Shown here: positions 6,017 through 12,580 of the stretch, piece by piece
Numbering within the stretch: the stretch's first letter is position 1
Layout of the letters: each line of letters begins with the position of its first letter
From: JAJBWD01 sp041670885
GTDB taxonomy: Bacteria > Bacillota > Clostridia > Clostridiales > Clostridiaceae
Assembly (NCBI GenBank): GCA_041670885.1
Contig: JBAXYJ010000055.1
Coordinates: 1 to 13,369 of the forward strand
Direction: 5' to 3'
Length of the DNA: 13,369 nucleotides
Translations under genes and position numbers: made by a program
Notes under the pieces: generated by a model
What the model was told of the DNA's origin: nothing
The model's input: only the letters and a program-made list of their open reading frames with translations
Databases searched by the model: none

Positions 6017-6739
6017 TTAATCTGTTTTAAAAACTCTCATCCTATATGCATTCATTGAAGTTCTGCCCAGTTTTTTCATAAGAGAATAATTAGCCAGTCC
6101 CCCAGCAACAGCTCCGATTCCAGGAACTATCTGAAGCATCTTTGCTATATCCATATAATCCCTATATTCCTGCTGGAATAGTCTCCAATCAAAATCCTCC
6201 TGATTTTCCGGAAGATTTTTTGAATAGTTATCCCAGTCTTTTATGATATTGTATATCTCAATTTCTCTCTTTTTACTGGAAAAGGCAAGCTGAAAAACAT
6301 ATAAAATATAAAGCCTTTCTTTATAGTTATTTACATCAAAGCTATAAATGCCAGCCACATCAAACAGAAATTTCATCTTCAAAGATAACAGTATGGGGAA
6401 ATCAGCAAGTCCCACCAGCAATCCTGCCCAGCCAGTACCTGCTCCGCTTATGGCAGCAGCTTTTTTGTAAAATTCTATTTTTTTTCTTACTAAAGTTTCT
6501 CTTTCCTCTAAAGACTTATTTTTCAGAGGCTTATCCGTGATGTATTTAGATCCAAACTGAACGGTTTTTACCATGGCTTTAATTCCTTCTGTTATTACTA
6601 AATGTACTTTTTCAGGAATAATACTATTTACTTTATCTTGTAAACCTTTGGTTATACTATTTATTGAAGTATCTTTTTTTATAATATTTTTCTGCCAATT
6701 AAGAAGCTCTTTATAAGCCACATCTTCATATTTGTTCAA
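6017..6739 (-). CDS. EcsC-family protein
   Basis: A 240-aa protein of the EcsC family, named after the third gene of the Bacillus subtilis ecs ABC transporter operon; its biochemical role is unknown. Family-like features are the N-terminal helix YEDVAYKELLNWQKNI, the glycine/alanine-rich segment AAAISGAGTGWAGLLVGLADFP (about 92-115), which may contact the membrane, RLYILYVFQLAF, and the C-terminal IVPGIGAVAGGLANYSLMKKLG (about 204-225) before a basic end (RTSMNAYRMR). The start is TTG at 6739-6737, six bases after GGGAGG; no ATG lies nearby in frame. No transporter genes adjoin it, so this is a stand-alone copy. I see no strong terminator after it. Confidence 0.85.
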   Translation of the reverse strand: MNKYEDVAYKELLNWQKNIIKKDTSINSITKGLQDKVNSIIPEKVHLVITEGIKAMVKTVQFGSKYITDKPLKNKSLEERETLVRKKIEFYKKAAAISGAGTGWAGLLVGLADFPILLSLKMKFLFDVAGIYSFDVNNYKERLYILYVFQLAFSSKKREIEIYNIIKDWDNYSKNLPENQEDFDWRLFQQEYRDYMDIAKMLQIVPGIGAVAGGLANYSLMKKLGRTSMNAYRMRVFKTD

Positions 6740-6768
6740 ATTATTCCTCCCTTATAATTTATATACAA

Positions 6769-6777
6769 ATTATAGCA
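6769..6777 (-). promoter_or_regulatory. Extended -10 promoter of the EcsC-family gene
   Basis: TGCTATAAT on the minus strand (6777-6769) is a perfect extended -10 element. No good -35 is found at the normal distance, which is usual for extended -10 promoters. The start would be near 6762, about 23 bases ahead of the TTG start codon. Confidence 0.55.
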
Positions 6778-6842
6778 TAGGCCTCGATAAATAAAAAATT
6801 TAATAATACTTTGCCTGAAGCATTACCCTTTATGCTATGTAA

Positions 6843-6893
6843 AAAAGCCAGGAAAATTTAATTATTTTTAATTAAAAATTCCTGACTTTTGCA
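6843..6893. terminator. Long AT-rich hairpin, bidirectional terminator-like
   Basis: AAAAGCCAGGAA (from 6845) pairs with TTCCTGACTTTT (up to 6893) with one C-A mismatch, and the stem continues through AATTTAATT/AATTAAAAATT to give nearly 20 bp. On the minus strand CCTGGC is followed by TTTTTT. No intact gene ends here, so it may be left from a lost minus-strand gene. Confidence 0.6.
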
Positions 6894-7175
6894 AAGACTT
6901 ATTAATGTTCATAATATATAACTATCATATTAGAACACCTGCTTTCATTTTACTTGAAATTCCCTTTGCAGATATAAGGAAATTTCATTTTTCTCCTCAA
7001 TATTATAAATTAGTGACAAATTTATATTTCCCTTTTGATTAAATCTTATTCTATTTTTGAGTTTAGACTATTGATAATCAATATATAATCTAGTAACATA
7101 ATTTAAATTATTTGTATAAAATAAAAAGTAAGAACTAATTTAGAGGTTATTATAAAAAATAGATAATTTTAAAAA
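6894..7175. other. Gene-poor AT-rich stretch, possible decayed minus-strand remnant
   Basis: No intact gene is seen. On the minus strand a 40-codon open stretch without a usable start (7067-6945) reads like a protein end: it contains NRIRFNQKGNINLS and ISLYLQREFQVK before TGA. Nearby are a ribosome-binding-like GAGGAG with ATG (12 codons only) and other short frames. In DNA this AT-rich, such stretches can arise by chance, so remnant status is only a suggestion. Confidence 0.3.
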
Positions 7176-7208
7176 TGCAGCCTTGTTTGAACATCCTTTT
7201 GGGCTGCA
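7176..7208 (-). terminator. Hairpin downstream of the broken small gene
   Basis: TGCAGCC (7176-7182) and GGCTGCA (7202-7208) form a perfect 7-bp stem with a 19-base loop. On the minus strand it is followed by TTTTTAAAATT. It lies about 60 bases past the stop of the broken gene at 7268 and was probably its terminator. The loop is longer than usual. Confidence 0.5.
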
Positions 7209-7267
7209 AATATTAGGAAATCATTCTCGTTTTATTCTTAATACACTCTCACCGAAGGAAACATCAT

Positions 7268-7478
7268 TTATTCTAATTCAGCCCAAAATTCTTCATCTTT
7301 ATAATCTGCAGCCAGATTTTTGAGTTCAGTTAAACTTATTTCTTCAAACAATATTGATGTAAAAAGTTTAGTATCTTCAGAAGAATATTGTGACCAGTTT
7401 TCATTTAAAGTCTAAATTTTGCCCTTCAGTGTTTGGAACCTTCAGCGTTAAAACAGTTTTGAAAAAAATTTTGAAAAT
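7268..7478 (-). pseudogene. Small broken gene (about 69 aa if repaired), frameshifted
   Basis: Read on the minus strand, a perfect ribosome binding site GGAGG (7491-7487) is followed eight bases later by ATT TTC AAA ATT, giving IFKIFFKTVLTLKVPNTEGQ and then NLDFK-stop (TGA at 7403-7401). The next frame is open over the junction and continues NENWSQYSSEDTKLFTSILF, then ISLTELKNLAADYKDEEFW to a stop at 7268-7270. Removing one A from the AAA in 7405-7409 would join both parts as LDF-NENW. So one small gene seems broken by a single-base insertion, and its start codon is ATT rather than ATG. I do not recognise the family. A sequencing error in the A-run could mimic the frameshift. A hairpin follows at 7176-7208. 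Confidence 0.55.
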
Positions 7479-7671
7479 ATTAAATTCCTCCTTAATCCTA
7501 ATTATTAATTTTAATAATAAAATCCAGAAAAAATGGCGTGTTTTTCTAAAATCACTATATGATTTAAGGCATAGCCACTATTATCAAGAAAAGCTTACCT
7601 TATATGGAATCATGAGGAATTATATTTTAAAGTTTCCCACTGTTTTTATTTTTTATAATTTCTTATAGAGC

Positions 7672-7710
7672 AAAAAAAGGATTTCAACACTTACGCAAGT
7701 ATTGAAATCC
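7672..7710 (-). terminator. Strong intrinsic terminator of the murE-symporter transcript
   Basis: On the minus strand, GGATTTCAATACTT (7710-7697) pairs with AAGTGTTGAAATCC (7692-7679), 14 bp with one T-G pair, around the loop GCGT, followed by seven T (7678-7672). It begins 10 bases after the symporter stop codon. The bases between it and the broken gene (7492-7671) show no supported feature. Confidence 0.93.
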
Positions 7711-7720
7711 TCATTATTTA

Positions 7721-8968
7721 TTAATTAGCCTTCAGCCACTTCTTTCCATCAACAAATCTTGAAACTAACATTGCGCATACTGTGTTTCCTGTTGAGTTTA
7801 ATACTGTGGCCGGTGCATCTATAATTGTACTGATAACAGCTATTATTGGAAGTAATTCAGCCGGGAATCCATAAACACTTAATATAAGCATCTCTCCAAT
7901 CATTCCGCCCCCTGGTATTGCTCCCATAACTGCTCCTACTAAAAATGCTACTGCCAATATGGATAAAAGTGTTGGCATACTGTGAATATCCTTACCGAAC
8001 AGTCCATATAGAAATACTATTTTCATCACTCCGCCAATAACAGAACCATCCTTGTGAGTATTCGCTCCAAGAGGTATTACAGTTTCTGCAATATCTTCAG
8101 GCACACCTATTTTCTTAGTAGATTCGAGATTAACCGGAATTGATGCAGCACTTGAACAAGTAGCCAATGCTGTTATTGTTGGTGGAATTACATTTTTCCA
8201 AAATGTTATAAATCCAATTTTTCCTGCTGATATATATGCATATATGCTGAAAAATATAAAATAATATATTGCTGATATACCTAAATATAAGAGGAACACT
8301 CTTAAATACCCTTGTAATATCTGTGCCCCTAGCTGGCCTATAACGGAAGCAAAATAACATCCAAGTCCTATTGGCGCATAGTACATAATAATACTTACCA
8401 TTTTCATTATTACAGCTTCAGCTGAATTTAAAAACTTTTTTACAGGTGCTGCTTTTTCGCCAACTAATGCTGTCGATATTCCAAACAGAACAGAAAAAAC
8501 AATTATTTGAAGCATATTACTCTTTGAGAATAAATCCGAAAAATCCCCCACTGTAATTGTTTTTACTAATTGCTGAGGTAAAGATAAGTTTTGAGTATCC
8601 TTACTAACTTCTCCTGCCTGAGATAAAATGCTTTTAATTGCCACCGCATCTAATCCTTTAGTTGGATTAAAGAGCAAAGCTCCTATGATAGCCAATATAC
8701 CGGACAGAACAGCGGTAATTACAAAAATCACTACAATATTTATCATTATTTTGCCCAGTCTATTCATGCCGCTCATGTTGGCTATAGCTGATGTTACGCT
8801 AAAGAATACTAAAGGTACTATTATAGTAAACATCAAGTTTAGATATATCTGTCCAAAGGGTTCCAAAACTTTTGCCTTTGGTCCTAAAACGGCACCTATT
8901 ACTCCTCCTATTATTATTGATAAGAGCAATATTAGTGTCATTTTATAATTTTTAAAAAAGTTTTTCAT
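7721..8968 (-). CDS. Divergent dicarboxylate/amino acid:cation symporter (DAACS family)
   Basis: A 415-aa inner-membrane transporter of the DAACS (GltP/SLC1) fold, which takes up amino acids or dicarboxylates with Na+ or H+. It has the usual series of membrane segments (first about residues 9-28) and the two re-entrant hairpins. The hairpin-1 serine motif is TCSSAASIP (270-278); the TM7 motif is PLGANTHKDGS (299-309), where glutamate/aspartate transporters have NMDGT; TM8 is DAPATVLNSTGN (384-395), where they have DxxRTxxNVxGD. The arginine that binds the acidic side chain is thus alanine, and the last aspartate is asparagine, so an acidic amino acid is an unlikely substrate. The start is ATG 8968 with AAAGGGG eight bases ahead; a TTG at 8986 lies on that site and is rejected. 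It follows murE by 33 bases, probably one operon. Confidence 0.9.
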   Translation of the reverse strand: MKNFFKNYKMTLILLLSIIIGGVIGAVLGPKAKVLEPFGQIYLNLMFTIIVPLVFFSVTSAIANMSGMNRLGKIMINIVVIFVITAVLSGILAIIGALLFNPTKGLDAVAIKSILSQAGEVSKDTQNLSLPQQLVKTITVGDFSDLFSKSNMLQIIVFSVLFGISTALVGEKAAPVKKFLNSAEAVIMKMVSIIMYYAPIGLGCYFASVIGQLGAQILQGYLRVFLLYLGISAIYYFIFFSIYAYISAGKIGFITFWKNVIPPTITALATCSSAASIPVNLESTKKIGVPEDIAETVIPLGANTHKDGSVIGGVMKIVFLYGLFGKDIHSMPTLLSILAVAFLVGAVMGAIPGGGMIGEMLILSVYGFPAELLPIIAVISTIIDAPATVLNSTGNTVCAMLVSRFVDGKKWLKAN

Positions 8969-9001
8969 AAATTTAACCCCTTTCAATTTAAATATTGTTA
9001 A

Positions 9002-10459
9002 TTAATTATTTAAAAAATATTCCTTAATTACTTCCTGGTCGCTAAAATGTATAGTTTCATCTTTTAATATTTGATAATTTTCATGTCCCTTTCCTGCAAT
9101 TAATACTGTATCATAAGCTTCTGCCATGCTAAGCGCTTTAAAAATTGCTTCCTTTCTATTTTCTATTTTTTCATAGCTGCAGTTAGTTTTAATCATTCCT
9201 GCTTCAACATCTTTAATTATTAAGTCCGGCTCTTCTCCTCTGGGATTATCCGAGGTAATAATACAATAGTTACTATATTTTCCTGCTATTTCACCCATTA
9301 TCGGTCTTTTTGTTGTATCTCTGTTTCCACCGCAGCCAAATACTAAAATTATTCTGCCTTTAGTGATCTCCTTAACCGAAGTTAGTATATTTTCCAGTCC
9401 ATCCGGTGAATGGGCATAGTCAACTACAGTTAAAATGCCTTTGCTGTTTGGTATAGCCTGAAATCTTCCCGGCACTCCTTGTATGGTCTTAACTCCTTCT
9501 ATTATATCATCTAAATTCAGGCCAAGTACATTACAGCTGGCAATAGCAGAGAGTGCATTATATACACTAAATCTTCCCGGAATATTAAGCTGAACTTCTT
9601 TAGTTTCATTATTATGCTTAAGATCAAATTTCACACCGCTGCTTGTATATTCTATATTTGCTGCCCTAAAATCACAGTCATTTTCTATGCCATAGGTTAT
9701 AATCTTACAATCTGCATAAGACATTATGTCCGCTGCTGCTTTATCATCTATATTTACTATTCCTTTCCTGCACATTCTGAAAAGTTTCATCTTGGCTTTT
9801 TTATAATTCTCCATAGTTCCATGCTCATCTAAATGATCCTGAGTCAGATTTGTAAATACTCCAATGTCAAATTCACATCCATAAACTCTGTCTTTTGATA
9901 AGGCTGCTGATGTTACTTCAACTGCTGCATGGGTGGCCCCGTAATCCAGCATTTCTGCAAAGGATGATTGAAGCTCAATGGAATCTGGTGTAGTCGGATT
10001 CAGCTTTTTAGTCTTCATTTTTTGTCCGTCTATTGTGTTTTGTATAGTACCTATAATTCCACATTTAATATTAAAGGTTTCAAGTATTTTTGATATAAAA
10101 TAGGTAACGGATGTTTTACCATTAGTACCTGTAATACCTACAACTTTCAGCTTTTTCATTGGATTTCCATAGTAGTTTTGGGCTATTACAGACATGGATT
10201 TTTTTGAATCTTTAACTTTAACAACTGTAATATTTTCTGGTACATTTTCTATTTCATGCTCTATAACCAGTGCCACAGCTCCGTTATTAACAGCATCAAG
10301 TGCAAAATCATGCCTGTCTGCGTTTTTATTTTTAACTGCAATAAAAAGTGAATTTTTATCTACGTTTCTGGAGTCCCAAGTTATACCTGATATATCCAAA
10401 TTAACATTTCCGGCTAAAACTTCATAATCTATTCCTTTTAACAGTTCTTTTAATTTCAT
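9002..10459 (-). CDS. murE: UDP-MurNAc-L-Ala-D-Glu:meso-diaminopimelate ligase
   Basis: MurE adds the third residue of the peptidoglycan stem peptide, using ATP, in the cytoplasm. The 485-aa length is normal for the family. Visible features are the N-terminal UDP-binding region (SGITWDSRNV, 24-33), P-loop GITGTNGKTS (108-117), TTPDS (156-160), EVTSAAL (181-187), the lysine expected to be carbamylated, K223 (AKMKLF), HSPDGLEN (350-357), DNPRGEEP (404-411) and GKGHENYQ (456-463). DNPR is the motif for meso-diaminopimelate rather than lysine, which fits a clostridial wall. The start is ATG 10459, six bases after GGAGG. No mraY, murF or other wall-cluster genes adjoin it, so it sits outside a dcw cluster and may be the only copy or a second one. 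The symporter gene follows in the same direction. Confidence 0.95.
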   Translation of the reverse strand: MKLKELLKGIDYEVLAGNVNLDISGITWDSRNVDKNSLFIAVKNKNADRHDFALDAVNNGAVALVIEHEIENVPENITVVKVKDSKKSMSVIAQNYYGNPMKKLKVVGITGTNGKTSVTYFISKILETFNIKCGIIGTIQNTIDGQKMKTKKLNPTTPDSIELQSSFAEMLDYGATHAAVEVTSAALSKDRVYGCEFDIGVFTNLTQDHLDEHGTMENYKKAKMKLFRMCRKGIVNIDDKAAADIMSYADCKIITYGIENDCDFRAANIEYTSSGVKFDLKHNNETKEVQLNIPGRFSVYNALSAIASCNVLGLNLDDIIEGVKTIQGVPGRFQAIPNSKGILTVVDYAHSPDGLENILTSVKEITKGRIILVFGCGGNRDTTKRPIMGEIAGKYSNYCIITSDNPRGEEPDLIIKDVEAGMIKTNCSYEKIENRKEAIFKALSMAEAYDTVLIAGKGHENYQILKDETIHFSDQEVIKEYFLNN

Positions 10460-10499
10460 AAATTTCCTCCTGATAAACTTTACTTATATTTCTACTATT

Positions 10500-10505
10500 A
10501 TTATA
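10500..10505 (-). promoter_or_regulatory. Probable -10 of the murE promoter
   Basis: TATAAT on the minus strand (10505-10500) is perfect. The -35 is poor at 17 bases (ATAAAA), and that region overlaps the palindrome at 10517-10532. The start would be near 10493, 34 bases before the start codon. Confidence 0.5.
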
Positions 10506-10516
10506 TCCGCTGCATT

Positions 10517-10532
10517 TACAATTTTTATTGTA
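10517..10532. promoter_or_regulatory. Perfect palindrome between murE and the AraC-type regulator
   Basis: TACAAT-TTTT-ATTGTA is a 6-4-6 perfect inverted repeat. It overlaps the place of the murE -35 and lies about 30 bases upstream of the regulator's -10. Its position suits an operator for the divergent pair. AraC-family proteins more often bind direct repeats, so another regulator is equally possible. Confidence 0.35.
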
Positions 10533-10558
10533 TTAAATGCTTAATTTCTTGCAAATAG

Positions 10559-10567
10559 TGCTATAAT
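10559..10567 (+). promoter_or_regulatory. Extended -10 promoter of the AraC-family gene
   Basis: TGCTATAAT is a perfect extended -10 element, the same word found ahead of the EcsC-family gene. No convincing -35 lies at 16-18 bases. The start near 10574 leaves a leader of about 25 bases. Confidence 0.6.
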
Positions 10568-10598
10568 ATAATTAATTACAAATATTTGAGGTATTTAT

Positions 10599-11465
10599 AT
10601 GGATGATAATGTTTCTATAGAAAAAGTAAAAAGAGGTTATCTTAATGAAGATTTTCATTTCTTTAATCTAAAAGATCAGAAAAAGAATGAGTTTGAATTT
10701 CACTATCATGATTTTAATAAGATAATTATTTTCATATCAGGAGATGTTACTTATATAATTGAAGGAAAGTCTTATAAACTAAAGCCCTGGGATATATTAT
10801 TAGTTGGCAGAAATGACCTGCACAGGCCCATAATAAGCTCAGATGCTCCATACGTACGAATGATACTGTGGCTTAATCCATTATTTTTAGAACAGCATAA
10901 TAAAGATAATTCTAATCTTTTAAGCTGTTTTCAACTGGCATCTGAAAGAAAGCTGAACCTTATCAGATTAAATAACATGCAGATAAATTTGCTGAAGCAG
11001 AACCTGGCTGACCTGGAAGGTGCCATACAAGATAAGGATTTTGGCAGCACTATATTAAAAAATGCTTTATTTCTTCAGTTCATGGTAAAAATAAATAGAT
11101 TATACCGGAAAATGGATATTGATAAAGAATTAGAGGATATTAAATATGATACCAGAATAGAAGATATACTGAGCTTTATAAACTCAAATCTGGATAAGGA
11201 TTTATCTATAGATATGCTATCAAAAGAATTTTATCTGAACAAGTATTATTTGATGCACTTATTTAAAGAAGAAACAGGCTACACCTTATACAGCTATATT
11301 CAAAAAAAGAGGATTATAAAAGCCTCAGATCTAATAAAAAGCGGAATGCAGGCAGGAGATGTGTGCTCTTTATGCGGCTTTGGAGATTATTCCAGCTTTG
11401 TAAGGGCATTTAAAAAGGAATTTCAGCTGTCACCTAAACAATATTACAAATCCGATGCAATATAA
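10599..11465 (+). CDS. AraC-family transcriptional regulator with cupin sensor domain
   Basis: A 288-aa DNA-binding regulator. The N-terminal cupin (AraC-binding) domain spans about residues 18-100: HYHDFNKIIIFISGDVTYII, LKPWDILLVGRNDLHRP. It likely binds a small ligand, perhaps with metal help from H35/H37. A helical linker (about 125-180) follows. The C-terminal AraC/XylS domain covers about 186-285: the first helix-turn-helix (LSIDMLSKEFYLNKYYLMHLFKE, about 202-224) and the second with the family signature GDVCSLCGFGDYSSFVRAF then SPKQYY (253-283). The start is ATG 10599, six bases after TGAGGT. Divergent from murE and the symporter, so it may control that pair, though this is only positional. 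The ligand is unknown. Confidence 0.92.
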   Translation: MDDNVSIEKVKRGYLNEDFHFFNLKDQKKNEFEFHYHDFNKIIIFISGDVTYIIEGKSYKLKPWDILLVGRNDLHRPIISSDAPYVRMILWLNPLFLEQHNKDNSNLLSCFQLASERKLNLIRLNNMQINLLKQNLADLEGAIQDKDFGSTILKNALFLQFMVKINRLYRKMDIDKELEDIKYDTRIEDILSFINSNLDKDLSIDMLSKEFYLNKYYLMHLFKEETGYTLYSYIQKKRIIKASDLIKSGMQAGDVCSLCGFGDYSSFVRAFKKEFQLSPKQYYKSDAI

Positions 11466-11520
11466 GATGAATAATTTATCCGGAGTATGGAATTATAACT
11501 ATTGAGGAAGGTGATGTTAA

Positions 11521-11649
11521 TTGCCAACAAAATCTGAGAAAAAAAGAAAAAATGATAATAAAACTACAAATCAAAAATCGGCAGATCCAATAACATTGGA
11601 AGTTGATCCGGATATGAGTAAGCCGGTTAGGGGGCTGCCAAAAAAATAA
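11521..11649 (+). CDS. Small lysine-rich protein, 42 aa, unknown function
   Basis: A short gene with a TTG start at 11521, about five bases after AAGGTGAT. An in-frame TAA directly before it leaves no earlier start. The product opens MPTKSEKKRKNDNKTTNQK and ends PDMSKPVRGLPKK: strongly basic N-terminus, proline-containing C-terminus, no cysteine, no membrane segment. I do not recognise it. The ribosome binding site and a hairpin with T-run directly after the stop support translation. It lies 55 bases after the AraC-type gene and could be cotranscribed with it. It resembles the 54-aa product at 2077-2241 only in size, TTG start and a Lys/Asn-rich beginning. Confidence 0.55.
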   Translation: MPTKSEKKRKNDNKTTNQKSADPITLEVDPDMSKPVRGLPKK

Positions 11650-11681
11650 AGAGCTGTAAAAGGCTCTTTTAATTTGTATTT
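11648..11681 (+). terminator. Intrinsic terminator after the 42-aa gene
   Basis: AAAGAGC directly after the stop codon pairs with GCTCTTT (7 bp, loop about eight bases), followed by TAATTTG. A modest but well-placed terminator. Nothing else is supported up to 11852 apart from the short palindrome at 11728-11744. Confidence 0.65.
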
Positions 11682-11727
11682 ATTTACAAGTGAAAAGAAT
11701 AATTTAGCTGGACATTTATAGTAAAAT

Positions 11728-11744
11728 TGTGAAAACCTTTCACA
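11728..11744. repeat. Short perfect palindrome TGTGAAA-ACC-TTTCACA
   Basis: A 7-3-7 perfect inverted repeat in the intergenic region between the 42-aa gene and the convergent membrane-protein gene. No T-run follows directly on either strand, so it is not a typical terminator. It could be a protein-binding site or chance. Confidence 0.35.
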
Positions 11745-11852
11745 CTTAAATAGATAATACATAATATGTTAGGATTCATAGTGTATTTACAAAAATGTTT
11801 ACTGTTTAAATCCTCAGATTTGGATAATGAATGTTATACTACCACCTTTTAT

Positions 11853-12422
11853 CTAAATTTTATTACGTATTGAATCTAAATAATTAGCAATATTTTTTAA
11901 GGCATTTTCTTCTTCAGATAAACCTGATGTATTACTATCTGTATATCCCATCTGTGCTGAATATTGAGTTATTAAAGAATATTTTTCTTCATATAATTTT
12001 TTGCAATTATTAGTCGGATAATAACTGATAGTTACATCATACGTTTTTAAAGCCGTTTCTTTATTCCGCTCGAGCAAGATGAACTGCAACATCTGATTTG
12101 GAGCCAAAATAACATTATTTAAAAATTCTCCGACATTTTTATTATTTGCAAATTTTAATATAGGTGCAATTTCTATATTTTCTATTTTAGCGCCTGTTTT
12201 CCCATAATTTTTTATTCTTAAACTGAAGCAAATATCTCTAGGATCTTTATGTAAATATGCAAATATATATGGCCTACTCTCATCTTCTCTTGTATTTTGT
12301 AGTTCCTTAATAGATTTTCGATTATATATAACTATTATTATTGTTGCTACCACATAAACTAAGGTTAAAACACTCATTGCAAAGCCTTGATTATTATTCA
12401 ACCAATTAACTAGTTCTATCAT
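11853..12422 (-). CDS. Single-pass membrane protein of unknown function
   Basis: A 189-aa protein with one hydrophobic segment at about residues 15-33 (MSVLTLVYVVATIIIVIYN), preceded by NNNQGF and followed by a short helical linker (NRKSIKELQNTREDESRPY). The rest (about 50-150) looks like a beta-rich domain with the pattern LRIKNYGKTGAKIENIEI. This layout (short N-terminus, one membrane helix, then 'RP' and a 'NxGKxxAKNI'-type strand) is common in Firmicute hypothetical proteins, often near mobile or defence genes; no function is established to my knowledge. The start is ATG 12422 with GGGGGATG about four bases ahead. No clear terminator follows. Confidence 0.75.
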   Translation of the reverse strand: MIELVNWLNNNQGFAMSVLTLVYVVATIIIVIYNRKSIKELQNTREDESRPYIFAYLHKDPRDICFSLRIKNYGKTGAKIENIEIAPILKFANNKNVGEFLNNVILAPNQMLQFILLERNKETALKTYDVTISYYPTNNCKKLYEEKYSLITQYSAQMGYTDSNTSGLSEEENALKNIANYLDSIRNKI

Positions 12423-12452
12423 GAAACATCCCCCTTTTTATTTGTGATCAAT

Positions 12453-12481
12453 TTTATAGTTTTTACCTCTATTATAAACAA
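12453..12481 (-). promoter_or_regulatory. Probable promoter of the membrane-protein gene
   Basis: On the minus strand, TTGTTT (12481-12476) and TATAAA (12458-12453) are 17 bases apart. A second TATAAT (12475-12470) lies inside the spacer but has no matching -35. The predicted start is near 12446. Confidence 0.5.
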
Positions 12482-12494
12482 CCTTTCCAATTTT

Positions 12495-12575
12495 ATGGGT
12501 AATAGAAAATTCATATCTCCAGAAGATACATTACATAATAAACATGATGGGAAAGTAGATTTTGATATAGATTAG
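12495..12575 (+). other. Possible 26-codon plus-strand fragment
   Basis: ATG to TAG gives a 26-aa frame containing KFISPEDTLHNKHDGKVDFD, which has coding-like composition for such AT-rich DNA. No ribosome binding site precedes the ATG, and the frame is open for a short way upstream as well. It may be the tail of a lost gene or chance. No function is proposed. Confidence 0.2.
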
Positions 12576-12580
12576 GATTA

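Noticed and set aside
7390..7668. Plus-strand frame of 92 codons starting GTG
   Set aside because: No ribosome binding site, low-complexity sequence, and it lies over the minus-strand broken gene, which has better signals.
6781..7670. Mobile element as the cause of the gene-poor stretch
   Set aside because: No transposase fragment, terminal inverted repeats or target duplication could be seen.
8130..8948. Frames inside the symporter gene on both strands
   Set aside because: Shadows of a clear membrane-protein gene; compositions and lack of start signals do not support them.
9614..10427. Plus-strand frames inside murE
   Set aside because: Shadows of a fully motif-supported MurE.
11571..11762. 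Minus-strand frame of 63 codons
   Set aside because: Overlaps the better-supported 42-aa gene and its terminator; no ribosome binding site.
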